In this document: piece by piece, positions 1 to 10,462 of the stretch | How the letters are laid out: every line of letters starts with the position of its first letter | How positions within the stretch are numbered: position 1 is the first letter of the stretch | NCBI RefSeq assembly: GCF_003025615.1 | Contig: NZ_PYMJ01000002.1 | Location: 248,001-312,000, forward strand | Origin: Photobacterium frigidiphilum | GTDB taxonomy: Bacteria > Pseudomonadota > Gammaproteobacteria > Enterobacterales > Vibrionaceae | DNA: 64,000 bases | Reading direction: 5' to 3' | Notes under the pieces: model-generated | The model's input: the letters and a program-made list of their open reading frames with translations, nothing else | The model's database searches: none | What the model was told of the DNA's origin: nothing | Position numbers and translations under genes: made by a program

Positions 1-1114
1 AATAACGGGTTACTGGTAGAATCTCTTTATTGAGTAATTCACGACAGCCTGGCGAGTCATCAGCCCAGTTATCACCATCCGATGATTGAGCCGCATAGAT
101 ATTCCATTCAGCAGGGGAGTAACGCTTTTTGATGATGTCATTCATCATACGTAAGGCGCTGGATACAATCGTGCCCCCAGTTTCCTGCGAGTAGAAAAAC
201 TCGTGTTCATCGACTTCTTTAGCTTGTGTATGGTGGCGAATAAAGATCACATCTACATTCTTGTAGGTTCGATTTAAAAACAAGTACAGTAAAATATAAA
301 AACGTTTCGCAATGTCTTTTGTGGCTTGATCCATCGAACCAGAGACATCCATTAAGCAGAACATGACTGCTTGGCTGCTTGGCTGAGGACGGCGCTCATA
401 GTTTTTGTAGCGCAAGTCAAAGGTATCAATAAATGGCACACGGCTTATTTTCTTTTGCAGTGCCTCTATTTCTTCTAGAATTTTCTTTTCTTCAAAAGGC
501 TGTGCTGGTTCGGTGGTCTGTAACAAGTCTAGGGCTTGTTCAAATTCACGTAGTTGTCGGCGTTTTGCCGCTGTCATTGCTGTACGACGTGCCAACGAAT
601 TTTGTAAAGATTTTACTATGGCAATATTAGACGGTACACCGACTGATTTAAAACCAGAACGGAATGTCTTCCATTCAACAATTTTATTGAGTTGGTTCTT
701 TTGAAGATTTGGTAATTCTAGATCCTCAAACAGTAAATCAAGATATTCATCTTTTGATATTTGAAAGACGAACTCATCTTCACCTTCACCATCTTGGCTA
801 GCTTGACCGTCACCTGCGCCACCTTGCCCACCCCCACTAGGGGGGCGTTCAATACGATCGCCGGGGCTAAATTGGTCGTTGCCTGGGTGAACAACATTAC
901 GTTGTCCACCACGGCCTTGATGAAAGCTTGGCTCTCTGATATCGCGAGAAGGGATAGTAATATCTTCCCCGCTCTCAACATCGGTGATAGAGCGCTTATT
1001 GACCGCATCCGCAATTGATTCTTTAATTTGCGATTTATGGCGGCGTAAGAAGCGCTGACGATTCACCGTGCTTTTATTTTTACCATTGAGCCTGCGGTCT
1101 ATAAAATGCGCCAT
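1..1114 (-). CDS. yeaH: YeaH family protein (UPF0229/DUF444), partial
   Basis: The frame opens at an ATG on the minus strand at 1114, behind a strong purine-rich ribosome site (GGGGGGAGAG), and runs off the left edge with no stop, so about 371 N-terminal residues are present; from memory E. coli YeaH is about 427. It starts [16 protein letters not shown] and has a Gly/Gln-rich linker near residues 80-95. A von Willebrand A-like stretch ([20 protein letters not shown], near residue 250) carries the DxSxS metal-binding motif. Yea H is the usual partner of the kinase YeaG, which lies 56 bases upstream on the same strand, so the two probably form one operon. In enterics this pair is linked to RpoS and nitrogen stress, which is family knowledge and not seen here. 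The exact biochemical role is unknown. Confidence 0.93.
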   Translation of the reverse strand, partial: MAHFIDRRLNGKNKSTVNRQRFLRRHKSQIKESIADAVNKRSITDVESGEDITIPSRDIREPSFHQGRGGQRNVVHPGNDQFSPGDRIERPPSGGGQGGAGDGQASQDGEGEDEFVFQISKDEYLDLLFEDLELPNLQKNQLNKIVEWKTFRSGFKSVGVPSNIAIVKSLQNSLARRTAMTAAKRRQLREFEQALDLLQTTEPAQPFEEKKILEEIEALQKKISRVPFIDTFDLRYKNYERRPQPSSQAVMFCLMDVSGSMDQATKDIAKRFYILLYLFLNRTYKNVDVIFIRHHTQAKEVDEHEFFYSQETGGTIVSSALRMMNDIIKKRYSPAEWNIYAAQSSDGDNWADDSPGCRELLNKEILPVTRY

Positions 1115-1170
1115 AAGCTCTCCCCCCTGTTTATTTATCTTATTTATCCTACCGCGTGTATCTTCTGTAT

Positions 1171-3105
1171 TTATGAAGACTTACGTACGCGTAGATACCA
1201 TTCAGATAACAAACGTACTTGTTTGCGGGTGTAACCTTTTTCCATCATTCGAGCGACAAAATCATCATGTTTCTTTTGTTCATCTGTTGATGTTTTGGCA
1301 TTGAAGGAAATAACAGGAAGCAGTTCTTCTGTATTCGAGAACATTTTCTTCTCAATTACAGTGCGCAGTTTTTCATAGCTGGTCCAATTTGGATTTGTTC
1401 CTGCATTGTTAGCTCGTGCACGAAGTACGAAGTTCACAATCTCGTTTCGGAAATCTTTTGGATTACTGATCCCCGCAGGTTTTTCAATTTTTTCCAGTTC
1501 GTTATTTAATGCTGAACGGTCAAAGAGTTGCCCTGTATCAGGGTCGCGGTATTCTTGATCTTGAATCCAAAAATCAGCGTAACTCACGTAGCGGTCAAAG
1601 ATGTTCTGACCGTATTCAGAGTATGATTCAAGGTATGCGGTTTGGATTTCTTTTCCAATAAACTCAACATATTTCGGAATCAAATAACCTTTCAAAAATT
1701 CAAGGTATTTTTCAGACAGATCTTGCGGGAATTGTTCACGCTCAATTTGTTGTTCAAGTACGTAGAATAGATGAACTGGGTTCGCTGCAACTTCAGAGTG
1801 ATCGAAGTTAAATACTCGGGATAGGATTTTAAAGGCAAAACGAGTCGATAGACCGTTCATTCCTTCATCGACACCTGCGTAATCACGGTACTCTTGGTAC
1901 GATTTTGCTTTAGGATCGGTATCTTTTAATGTTTCACCATCATAGACACGCATTTTCGAATAGATGCTTGAATTTTCTGGCTCTTTCAAACGAGAAAGTG
2001 CGGTGAATCGAGCAAGGATTTCTAGTGTGCTAGGTGAACATGGAGCTGAAGATAGCTCACTGTTTTGCAGTAGTTTTTTGTAAATTTTGATTTCTTCCGA
2101 AACACGTAAACAATAAGGCACTTTCACGATGTAAACACGGTCGAGGAAGGCTTCGTTATTCTTATTATTTCGGAATGCTAGCCACTCAGATTCATTAGAG
2201 TGAGCCAGAATGATACCGTCAAACGGCAGTGCTGATAAACCTTCAGTGCCGTTGTAGTTACCTTCCTGTGTGGCTGTTAGTAGAGGGTGCAGCACTTTTA
2301 GCGGTGCTTTAAACATCTCTACAAATTCCATCATCCCTTGGTTAGCTTTACACAAGGCACCTGAGTAACTGTATGCATCAGGATCATCTTGTGAGAAGTG
2401 CTCAAGCTGGCGAATATCTACTTTACCCACTAAGGCTGAGATATCTTGGTTGTTTTCATCACCAGGCTCAGTTTTAGCAATACCGACTTGATCAAGAATC
2501 GATGGACGCACCTTGATAACTTTAAATTTGGTGATGTCGCCACCAAATTCATGCAGGCGTTTTGCTGCCCAAGGAGACATAATATTATTTAGATAACGAT
2601 CCGGAATTCCGTATTCTTTATTTAGAATATCGCTATCTTCATTTTTATCGAATAAGCAGAAAGGGTGGTCATTAACAGGGCTACGTTCACCGTTTGCCGT
2701 TAAAATATAGATTGGTATTTTTTGCATTAAGCTTTTTAGCTTTTCAGCTAATGATGATTTACCGCCACCTACAGGGCCAAGTAAATACAGAATTTGTTTA
2801 CGTTCTTCTAGGCCCTGTGCTGCATGCCTTAAGTAGGAAACAATTTGTTCTATCGCATCTTCCATGCCATAAAAATCTTCGAATGTTTCGTAGCGTGAAA
2901 TCACACGGTTAGAGAAAAGTCTGCTCAAGCATGGATCTTGAGCGGTATCGATCATTTTTGGTTCACCGATGGCCATAAGCAGACGTTCTGCTGCGTTCAC
3001 ATATGAACTACGGTCATTACGGCAGATCTCAAGGAATTCTTGCAACGAAAGCTCTTCATCCTTGGCTTCTTCATAGCGTTGACGATAATGGTCAAAAATA
3101 CTCAT
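1171..3105 (-). CDS. yeaG: PrkA-type serine protein kinase YeaG
   Basis: The product has 644 residues, the same length I recall for E. coli YeaG. An AAA-like N-terminal half carries a Walker A loop, [16 protein letters not shown], near residues 108-123. The C-terminal half is the PrkA kinase domain. The start ATG at 3105 follows a run of G/A (AGGGGGAT). It is the upstream gene of a yeaG-yeaH pair reading leftwards. The family phosphorylates serine/threonine targets under starvation or stress; substrates cannot be inferred here. A roughly 600-base gene-free region lies upstream, enough for complex control, but I found no convincing sigma-54 or other specific site in it. Confidence 0.95.
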   Translation of the reverse strand: MSIFDHYRQRYEEAKDEELSLQEFLEICRNDRSSYVNAAERLLMAIGEPKMIDTAQDPCLSRLFSNRVISRYETFEDFYGMEDAIEQIVSYLRHAAQGLEERKQILYLLGPVGGGKSSLAEKLKSLMQKIPIYILTANGERSPVNDHPFCLFDKNEDSDILNKEYGIPDRYLNNIMSPWAAKRLHEFGGDITKFKVIKVRPSILDQVGIAKTEPGDENNQDISALVGKVDIRQLEHFSQDDPDAYSYSGALCKANQGMMEFVEMFKAPLKVLHPLLTATQEGNYNGTEGLSALPFDGIILAHSNESEWLAFRNNKNNEAFLDRVYIVKVPYCLRVSEEIKIYKKLLQNSELSSAPCSPSTLEILARFTALSRLKEPENSSIYSKMRVYDGETLKDTDPKAKSYQEYRDYAGVDEGMNGLSTRFAFKILSRVFNFDHSEVAANPVHLFYVLEQQIEREQFPQDLSEKYLEFLKGYLIPKYVEFIGKEIQTAYLESYSEYGQNIFDRYVSYADFWIQDQEYRDPDTGQLFDRSALNNELEKIEKPAGISNPKDFRNEIVNFVLRARANNAGTNPNWTSYEKLRTVIEKKMFSNTEELLPVISFNAKTSTDEQKKHDDFVARMMEKGYTRKQVRLLSEWYLRVRKSS

Positions 3106-3707
3106 GGTATCCCCCTGAATCGTTCTTTAATCAATTAGAAAGGACGAAAACAAAAAACTTTCACATCCCTCATATCTAAGACTAGACCTAACTGATCAAA
3201 ATGCTTCACTGAGTTGTTGGTTTTTAAATAAATTTCCTTTTTTCTATCATTTTGCTGGCTTGTATATTTATTGCTCACAATCTCACTATCCTCTTAAAAA
3301 ATGGGAGATGCAAGCAAGATTGTTAGTAAAATGTAACTGAATTTTGCTGGTATTCAGTATTTGTTCTATCAGTAGTCGTTAACATTATTTAATTAATATA
3401 TTTTGGTTTTATATGCTTGCTTATCGTTATTCTATAATTGAATTAAGCTTTTGACGTCGATTTTATGGAGTATTACTGCGTTTTAAAGGCTGTGCGTATA
3501 ATGATAAGAAATGTACTTTTACCTGTTCGTGTGATTTTTTGTGCTATGTGAGTGAATTTATTTGTCTATTTTTGAGAGTGAATAAAAAAAGACGTTGAAT
3601 TGGCTGTATTTCTCTTTGTCGATGCTTATTTTTCGAGCGAAATCAACAACCCTGTTTTAAGCTTGAGAGATAGAAAAATAAAAAGTATAGATAGGGGATT
3701 TTGATTT
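3106..3707. other. Gene-free region between yeaG and VOC gene
   Basis: This AT-rich divergent spacer of about 600 bases holds the promoters of yeaG (minus) and the VOC gene (plus). On the plus strand TATAAT at 3497-3502, with TTACTG 18 bases upstream (3473-3478), is a plausible sigma-70 promoter, although it lies about 200 bases from the VOC start. No open frame of note, no RNA gene and no strong hairpin were seen. Confidence 0.5.
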
Positions 3708-4088
3708 ATGGGTATTTCACGTGTTGATACAGTATCAATTCCTGTTTCTAATCAGGGCCAGTCATTGTTATTTTATCGTGATGCGTTGGGCTTTGAATTA
3801 GTACGTGATCATCATGCAAATAATAAGAAACGCTGGATTCAGCTCGCACCTAAAGGCGCGGAAACAACCATTAGTTTAGTGGTGCCATTTGCTGGAATGA
3901 AAGCGGGCTCTGTACAAGGTCTTGTAGTTAAAACTGATGATATAACATCAACTTATAATGAATTAGCGGATAGGGGGGTGAGCTTGTCTGAGATTGTGTC
4001 ACTTATTGGCGGCCGCTTTGCAACGTTCACGGATCCAGACGGTAATGGTTGGGTACTCATTGAAGCGACATCGCATATGATGGCTTAA
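3708..4088 (+). CDS. VOC-superfamily (glyoxalase/bleomycin-resistance fold) protein
   Basis: The product has 126 residues with one VOC module: an N-terminal strand-helix unit (VDTVSIPVSNQGQSLLFYRDALGF) and a C-terminal FTDPDGNGWVLIEA. The closing E-containing strand is typical of the metal-binding members. The N-terminal ligand position is a Thr/Ser-Val context, so metal binding is uncertain. The ATG at 3708 follows TAGGGGAT at a good distance. It faces yeaD across a shared hairpin terminator. These proteins act as lyases, dioxygenases or antibiotic-binding proteins; the substrate cannot be told. It is distinct from gloA at 45.7-46.0 kb. Confidence 0.8.
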   Translation: MGISRVDTVSIPVSNQGQSLLFYRDALGFELVRDHHANNKKRWIQLAPKGAETTISLVVPFAGMKAGSVQGLVVKTDDITSTYNELADRGVSLSEIVSLIGGRFATFTDPDGNGWVLIEATSHMMA

Positions 4089-4114
4089 TGAGCATTGCTT
4101 ATGTCGGTATTAAA

Positions 4115-4136
4115 AAGCCGCACAGCTATGCGGCTT
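4115..4136. terminator. Bidirectional rho-independent terminator
   Basis: The stem AAGCCGCA / TGCGGCTT pairs 8 bases over a 6-base loop. There is an A-run on the left flank and a short T-run on the right, so it can stop both the VOC gene (plus) and yeaD (minus). Confidence 0.85.
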
Positions 4137-4184
4137 GTTTAACTGAGTATTACAGCTCAGTGGTGTCGAATGATAACCCGATTA

Positions 4185-5057
4185 CTATTTCACAGAAATC
4201 AGTGTGCTTAGGGTGTGAGTTTGACCGGGTGCTAACTCAATACCTTTACCGTGAATCGTTGATTCAACACACACCATGGTTTTAAAACTATTATCAGCCA
4301 TGTCACTCATGCTGATTGATAATTCTTGCCAAGGGTTCCAAATAACAGCAGCGTTATGGCCTTGATTTTCAACCGTAATCTGGCGCATATTGCTTTTATC
4401 ATTAATAGTGATGATGTCTTGTGCTGAAGTATAAACGCGATCCACTTCTTGAGTAAATGTGAGTGTGTCTCCACCTTCAGCAACTTTTCCACCTTGTGTG
4501 CTATCGTTGTATTCTTTACCCATATCTGTAATTTCAACAGTATTGATATCAGCAACAGTAAAGTAAGTATGTAAGGCTCCGCCGTATGACCAGCTATGAT
4601 CATCGACATTGGTCGATGTTAAGTGGACTTTAAGTTCTGTGCTAATTTCAAAAACCAGTTCATTTTTGAATTTATGTGGCCACATTTCACGTGTTGATTC
4701 AGAGTCTTCTAACATCAGCGAAATAATCACGCCATTGCTATTTTCACGGTGTTCTTTGAGTGTCCATAGGCTGTTTCGTGCGAAACCATGAGAGGGTGTT
4801 GCTGCTTTTCCAAACCAAGGCCAACAGACAGGAATACCGCCACGAATGGCTTTAGTTGTATCAAACTCAGCTTTTTCACTAAGCCATATTACATCTTGCT
4901 CACCTGCTGGTTTGAACCAAATCAGGTGTCCACCATGAAGAGATATACCCGCTTCGGCAGTATCATGAATAACGCGAACTATTTTCACGCCCTGAAATTC
5001 ACAAATGGTAACAGCATCTGAAAGTGCATTAATCGTTGAAAGCTTACGTAAATCCAT
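4185..5057 (-). CDS. yeaD: D-hexose-6-phosphate mutarotase (YeaD)
   Basis: The product has 290 residues of the aldose-1-epimerase superfamily. The N-terminal segment GISLHGGHLIWFKPAGEQDVIWLS, the RGGIPVCWPWFG motif near residue 72 and HGFAR mark the glucose-6-phosphate 1-epimerase branch; the His/Glu catalytic pair is expected in HGFARN and near VCVEST. It interconverts alpha and beta anomers of hexose 6-phosphates in the cytosol. It lies just downstream of gapA on the same strand, an arrangement shared with E. coli, but the gapA terminator and about 300 bases separate them, so it probably has its own promoter. Lengths match the family. Confidence 0.93.
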   Translation of the reverse strand: MDLRKLSTINALSDAVTICEFQGVKIVRVIHDTAEAGISLHGGHLIWFKPAGEQDVIWLSEKAEFDTTKAIRGGIPVCWPWFGKAATPSHGFARNSLWTLKEHRENSNGVIISLMLEDSESTREMWPHKFKNELVFEISTELKVHLTSTNVDDHSWSYGGALHTYFTVADINTVEITDMGKEYNDSTQGGKVAEGGDTLTFTQEVDRVYTSAQDIITINDKSNMRQITVENQGHNAAVIWNPWQELSISMSDMADNSFKTMVCVESTIHGKGIELAPGQTHTLSTLISVK

Positions 5058-5409
5058 CGACTATTCCTTACTTAACTATGATTTAAATGTTTATTCAGCT
5101 ATTTAATCAAAATTTCGGGTAGAAAAGATAGCGGAATAAATACTTATTTTTCGTTTAAAATTATCATTGTTTGTGAAAACTTATTTGTTAAATTTGTAAA
5201 ATCTCAACAAAGGGAACGGATGTAAAGCTGACTCTGTAGCGGTTCAATGATACTAAATGTGATCTATTTATGGTGTTTTTTTGGTCTTATAATACTAAAG
5301 AGGTGGGTTTTCATTGAGTGTGGTGATATTACTATCAATTGTTGTGTGTATTTTAGGTATAAAAAAAGGCAGCTAATAGCTGCCCTTTTGTCACTTTGCT
5401 AAGTAAAAA
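5058..5409. other. yeaD upstream region and gapA 3' end
   Basis: About 350 bases without a gene. The left part should contain the yeaD promoter, although no clear -10/-35 pair was picked out. The right part holds the gapA terminator at 5361-5384. No other structure was noted. Confidence 0.4.
5361..5384 (-). terminator. gapA terminator
   Basis: The stem GGCAGCT / AGCTGCC has a 3-base loop and is followed on the minus strand by seven T residues, 26 bases after the gapA stop. Confidence 0.9.
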
Positions 5410-6528
<1,119 letters not shown>

Positions 6529-6736
6529 TTACATTCTTACTACAACGTTGTTAATTTGAACGCTATTTGTTCAAATGTTCGGCGTTATAGTTATTAACTT
6601 TCAATACGGTACCTAAGAACAAAAATTGTCTTAGACATGTAAACAAATCTTCAGAGCAGAAAGTATGTGCTACAGTTGTGATAATTGGCAAGTCTAAATG
6701 TCAGTTAGTGCAAAAATGGATAAAATAGGTTTTAAA

Positions 6737-7126
6737 ATGACTGATAAAACAGATGCTTATTGGCGAAAAAAATTAACCGAAGATCAATATCATATTTGTC
6801 GAGAAAAGGGGACAGAGGCATCTTTCTCGGGAACATTGCTGCATAACCGTGAAACTGGCCTTTATAGTTGCACATGTTGTGAAGCCCCTTTATTTGTATC
6901 TGACAACAAATACGACTCTGGTTGCGGCTGGCCAAGTTTTGATGCGCCTGTGAATAAGGAAGCTGTCCGATATATTGAAGATAATTCACACGGTATGCAG
7001 CGTACTGAAATTCGCTGTGCAAATTGCGATAGTCATTTAGGGCATGTATTTCCTGACGGACCAAACACAACCGGTGAGCGGTATTGTGTTAACTCGGTAT
7101 CTTTAGTGTTTGAAACTAAAAACTAA
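6737..7126 (+). CDS. msrB: Peptide methionine-R-sulfoxide reductase
   Basis: The product has 129 residues from the chosen start. Two CxxC pairs (CTCCEAPLF and CANCDSHLG) hold a structural zinc. The catalytic Cys is in [11 protein letters not shown], and [11 protein letters not shown] is the family signature. It reduces the R-epimer of methionine sulfoxide with thioredoxin. In-frame ATGs also exist at 6698 and 6716; I prefer 6737 because it has an AGG ribosome site 7 bases upstream and best matches the E. coli N-terminus, but 6698 cannot be excluded. It is divergent from gapA, as in E. coli. Confidence 0.93.
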   Translation: MTDKTDAYWRKKLTEDQYHICREKGTEASFSGTLLHNRETGLYSCTCCEAPLFVSDNKYDSGCGWPSFDAPVNKEAVRYIEDNSHGMQRTEIRCANCDSHLGHVFPDGPNTTGERYCVNSVSLVFETKN

Positions 7127-7138
7127 AAAGTGATTGGA

Positions 7139-7168
7139 ATTTAAAAGGACGAGAATGTCCTTTTAAAT
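7139..7168. terminator. Bidirectional terminator after msrB
   Basis: A perfect 12-base stem (ATTTAAAAGGAC / GTCCTTTTAAAT) with a 6-base loop lies between the convergent msrB and the lipoprotein gene. Confidence 0.85.
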
Positions 7169-7227
7169 TTATTATGTAGACGTAGTGAAACTACGATGCA
7201 GCTATTATGGTTTGTTATTTTGTGGTT

Positions 7228-8040
7228 TTATTTCATCATATCTGCTGTGAATTTCCCTTTTTTGAGAGCATTTGTGATTTTATTAGCACTGTTATCTAAT
7301 GTCTCTCGTTTACTGTCTACCATAGGGTATAAAGCAGCAAGCTTTTCTTTGTTCGCAACGGGTAGGTTAAAATTTGCTCCTACTGTTGCCCAGATATATG
7401 CATTCTGAGTTAATCCTTTCTGATGTGAAATTGTTGCTAGACTCTGGATGATTTCAGGCTGTATTTTATCTCCTTTTTTATACAGCTCTAATGCATGCTT
7501 CAATAACGCCAATGTTTTTTCTTTATCTTTATAGGTGTAGTAGGTTGCAAGTGCGAGCTGCAAAGCGGGTGTTTCTAATTTTGGCGTACCCTCTAATAAT
7601 AAAAATTGACGCAATGCATTTTGATCGCCTTGGCTCCAACGGTAGTAAATAATGTCGGGATCCGGTGACGTTGAGAGTTCTAAGTTCAAACGTTTAATGG
7701 CGTCGTAGCTATGAATGAGTGCATTCATACGGATAGTTTTACGTTCTTTTAATTCCGTTGGTTCAATACGTGCCGCGTACTCTAAGCATTTTTGATAATC
7801 ATATGTGAATTGCAGCTCTTTGAATTTTTCAGCATCAGTTGGATTTTTCTGCACATCAAAACGTTGCCAAATTAAATTCGTGCGTTGAATACGACATTGA
7901 CCATCGTTGACGTTTAGTTCTGCACACAATGCGGGGTAACTTTTACATAAACTGTCTGTTGTTCGATGACGTTCGTAGCAGCCGCTCAATAGCGTTGTTA
8001 AGGACGCTAAGAGAGCAAGTTTAATGAATCGGGAATGCAT
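7228..8040 (-). CDS. Lipoprotein of unknown function (DUF2989-like)
   Basis: The product has 270 residues. The N-terminus MHSRFIKLALLASLTTLLSGCYER is a lipoprotein signal with the lipobox LSGC, so Cys21 is the predicted lipidated residue; Tyr at +2 does not suggest inner-membrane retention. The mature part has several conserved-looking Cys residues (SLCKSYPALCAELN, DGQCRI, QKCLEYA). A C-terminal helical part (ALATYYTYKDKEKTLALLKHALELYKKGDK) resembles TPR/Sel1 repeats. It reminds me of the Vibrionaceae family DUF2989, but that is from memory. No function is known. It is monocistronic and convergent with msrB. Confidence 0.82.
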   Translation of the reverse strand: MHSRFIKLALLASLTTLLSGCYERHRTTDSLCKSYPALCAELNVNDGQCRIQRTNLIWQRFDVQKNPTDAEKFKELQFTYDYQKCLEYAARIEPTELKERKTIRMNALIHSYDAIKRLNLELSTSPDPDIIYYRWSQGDQNALRQFLLLEGTPKLETPALQLALATYYTYKDKEKTLALLKHALELYKKGDKIQPEIIQSLATISHQKGLTQNAYIWATVGANFNLPVANKEKLAALYPMVDSKRETLDNSANKITNALKKGKFTADMMK

Positions 8041-8298
8041 AAATTATCTTTACTCGTCAACAGGTTAAAGGTAGTAGTACGTTCTGTCGTTTATTGTTTA
8101 TAAGTCTATCAGTAAATAGTGTGGCATCAGTGTGAACGACAATATAAATGTGATCATCAAAGCAGAAATACGGTTCTTACTTGACTGTTTTTACCATGCC
8201 TTTATGGTTAGCGCTAAGGAAGCAATAAACCTTATACCATATTTAACGTAATGGCGGATCGTAAACGCACGGATGAGAGTCGTGCAACGGAGTAAAAA

Positions 8299-8604
8299 AT
8301 GGATGTAAAACAATTATTAGACGTAATGACGCCAGAAGTATACCAGCGAATCTCAACAGCTGTTGAAATAGGTAAATGGCCTGATGGCTCGGTATTAACG
8401 CAAGAGCAGCGTGATTCTGCGCAGCAAGCCGTCATGCTATACCAGTCGCGACATAATGATAATGCTGAACATATGTCGGTAGAAGCTGGCGGTGACATTA
8501 AATTTAAGTCAAAAGCAGAATTGAAGCGCGACTTCGGCGTAAAAGAACCGGTATTAGAATCTGACCTTAATGATATTGCGCGCTTTGGTCATGGCGATTT
8601 ATAA
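8299..8604 (+). CDS. yeaC: YeaC family protein (DUF1315)
   Basis: The product has 101 residues and closely follows E. coli YeaC: MTPEVYQRISTAVEIGKWPDG, a QSRHN segment, then SKAELKRDFG. It is a small cytosolic protein of unknown function, conserved next to msrB/gapA in enterics and Vibrionaceae. The ATG at 8299 has a GGAG ribosome site. The 5' leader contains a short GCACG/CGTGC hairpin just before it. It is convergent with the GST gene with only 9 bases between stops. Confidence 0.9.
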   Translation: MDVKQLLDVMTPEVYQRISTAVEIGKWPDGSVLTQEQRDSAQQAVMLYQSRHNDNAEHMSVEAGGDIKFKSKAELKRDFGVKEPVLESDLNDIARFGHGDL

Positions 8605-8613
8605 AGAAAGCCT

Positions 8614-9282
8614 TTAGTTTGCTTTAAAGATCATGGGTTCACAGTAAAAGCTACTGAGCTCATGATTTTCTTCACTGATGAGGTTCGCAATCCAAGGTTC
8701 TTGTTCTATTGTGCTGATATAAGCATGTAACTTGGGATAATGTGAATTGAGTCTTAACCCTGCCATCCAACCATTTCGAAAGATGCTCCATAAGCTCACT
8801 TCTGCCATAGAAAAGTGTTCGCAAACATACCCTTTTTCTGGTATTTGCTGTTCTAAATAATCCAACACCATAGGAAGGTGATGTTGTAAGCACTGATCGA
8901 CGGCATCTTGATCAACCTCTTTATTAAGAATTTTACCTCGTAATACTTTTTGATAGAAAAGTACCCCACCAATGAGTGAGGTTAATCGTGTATCTGAATA
9001 TTCTTCTAGCCAACGTATTTTGGCCCGATCTTCTGCTGTGCCTGGGTAGAGGGGCGGTACTGGGCATATATCATCGAGGTAATGTGCGATAACGGTGGAA
9101 TCCATGATCGTTTGATTATTATGTTCTAGAACGGGCACTTTCCCCATTGGATGACGTTTATGAGCCAATTCTTTTTCAAGATAAGGGTTTAGCGGCTGTA
9201 GATCATAAGCAATGCCTTTATAGGCAAGTGCCAACATGATTTTTCTAACAAAAGGGGAAATGGATGCACCGTGCAAAATCAT
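8614..9282 (-). CDS. Glutathione S-transferase family protein
   Basis: The product has 222 residues. The N-terminal thioredoxin-like domain has MILHGASISPFVRKIMLAL (catalytic Ser candidates in ASISPF), the cis-Pro segment GKVPVLEH and the glutathione gamma-glutamyl motif MDSTVIAHYLDD. An all-helical C-terminal domain follows. It probably conjugates or reduces with glutathione in the cytosol; the substrate is unknown. It stands alone between the ansA terminator and yeaC. Confidence 0.88.
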   Translation of the reverse strand: MILHGASISPFVRKIMLALAYKGIAYDLQPLNPYLEKELAHKRHPMGKVPVLEHNNQTIMDSTVIAHYLDDICPVPPLYPGTAEDRAKIRWLEEYSDTRLTSLIGGVLFYQKVLRGKILNKEVDQDAVDQCLQHHLPMVLDYLEQQIPEKGYVCEHFSMAEVSLWSIFRNGWMAGLRLNSHYPKLHAYISTIEQEPWIANLISEENHELSSFYCEPMIFKAN

Positions 9283-9326
9283 AGTTATTTCTCAAGCTAA
9301 CTTTATTGGTAATAAGTGTAGCTCTA

Positions 9327-9359
9327 AAAAAAGAGCCGAATTAAATTCGACTCTTTTTT
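9327..9359 (-). terminator. ansA terminator
   Basis: A dyad GAG-x-CGAATT / AATTCG-x-CTC is flanked by A and T runs, between the ansA stop and the GST start. T-runs on both sides allow either direction. Confidence 0.8.
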
Positions 9360-9366
9360 GATGATT

Positions 9367-10377
9367 TTACAGGCTAAGTTCACCACGTAAATCTTGCTGC
9401 ATCATACTGCGAATCGTTTCTACCGGAAAATCGGTACTTAACAAGTAGTGCAGTTTAGCGAGTGCTGCTTCAGGGGTCATATCATAACCGCTTAACACAC
9501 CAGCATCCGCGAGTGCACAGCCTGTCGCGTAACCCCCCATATTCACTTTGCCAGAAAGGCATTGCGTAAGGTTCATTACAATCACGCCACGTTCACTTGC
9601 TTCTTTCAGTTGAGCCAGTAAATCGGGGTTTTGCGGTGCGTTACCTACACCAAATGTCAGCAAAATCATTGCATTAACAGGTTGGCGTAATGTGTTGCGA
9701 ATCACTTCAGGTGAAATGCCAGGGTACATTGTAATGACACCAATAGGCTGCGGTGTTATTGCATTGACCTTAAAATCACCATCAGGTTTCTTATCAAGTT
9801 CAACATTGTTCAACTTGATATTAATACCAGCTTCAAGCAACGGGGGCATGTTAGGTGAGATGAAAGCACCAAAGCCGTCAGCATGTGCTTTGGTGCTTCG
9901 GTTTCCACGAATTAGCTGGTTATTGAAGAACAAGGTTACTTCATTGATTGGGTAATTAGCCGCAATATGAAGTGAATTCAATAGATTACTTTGCCCATCT
10001 GAACGTAATTCCGCTAAAGGAATTTGTGATCCTGTTACAATAACTGGCTTATCTAGGTTCTCAAACATAAACGACAAAGCTGAAGCAGTGTAAGCCATGG
10101 TGTCCGTACCATGCAAAATGACAAAACCGTCATACTTGTCGTAGTTTGCTTTAATATCATCCGCGATACGCTGCCAATCCTCTGGCGACATATCAGACGA
10201 GTCAATAAGCGGCTCATATTCGTGGATAGTAAATTCTGGCATTTCTGAACGGTGAAATTCCGGCATTTTATCCAGTTGATTTTGCATAAATCCAGCAACA
10301 GGTACGTAGCCATGATCTGACTTTTGCATACCAATGGTGCCGCCGGTGTAAGCAATGTAAATATTTTTTCTTTCCAT
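9367..10377 (-). CDS. ansA: L-asparaginase I (cytoplasmic type)
   Basis: The product has 336 residues. It starts MERKNIYIAYTGGTIG, with the nucleophile Thr14 in TGGT, and has the second signature HGTDTMAYTASAL with the catalytic Thr-Asp pair. It hydrolyses L-asparagine to aspartate and ammonia; without a signal peptide it is the cytoplasmic type I enzyme. The frame is open to 10413, but the ATG at 10377 aligns with E. coli AnsA. A TATAAT box at 10412-10417 would also place transcription start downstream of the longer candidate start. It follows sppA on the same strand, separated by a strong terminator. Confidence 0.95.
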   Translation of the reverse strand: MERKNIYIAYTGGTIGMQKSDHGYVPVAGFMQNQLDKMPEFHRSEMPEFTIHEYEPLIDSSDMSPEDWQRIADDIKANYDKYDGFVILHGTDTMAYTASALSFMFENLDKPVIVTGSQIPLAELRSDGQSNLLNSLHIAANYPINEVTLFFNNQLIRGNRSTKAHADGFGAFISPNMPPLLEAGINIKLNNVELDKKPDGDFKVNAITPQPIGVITMYPGISPEVIRNTLRQPVNAMILLTFGVGNAPQNPDLLAQLKEASERGVIVMNLTQCLSGKVNMGGYATGCALADAGVLSGYDMTPEAALAKLHYLLSTDFPVETIRSMMQQDLRGELSL

Positions 10378-10411
10378 AATCGGGTACAGACTTATCGGTT
10401 TTGGTGAGCGC

Positions 10412-10417
10412 ATTATA
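10412..10417 (-). promoter_or_regulatory. Candidate ansA -10 box
   Basis: A perfect TATAAT on the minus strand, about 35 bases before the chosen ansA ATG and just after the sppA terminator. No good -35 hexamer is visible. Confidence 0.4.
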
Positions 10418-10438
10418 CGGTTAACGAACGGTAAAAAA

Positions 10439-10458
10439 AGCCCAGCATATGCTGGGCT
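10439..10458 (-). terminator. sppA terminator
   Basis: A perfect 20-base palindrome (AGCCCAGCAT / ATGCTGGGCT) is followed on the minus strand by seven T residues, directly after the sppA stop. Confidence 0.92.
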
Positions 10459-10462
10459 GATC

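Noticed and set aside
3106..3707. Sigma-54 promoter for yeaG
   Set aside because: No TGGCAC-N5-TTGC-like pair at the right spacing was seen on the minus strand.
4088..4285. Open frame of 65 codons overlapping the VOC stop
   Set aside because: It reads through the bidirectional terminator and then antisense to the yeaD end, and has no family features.
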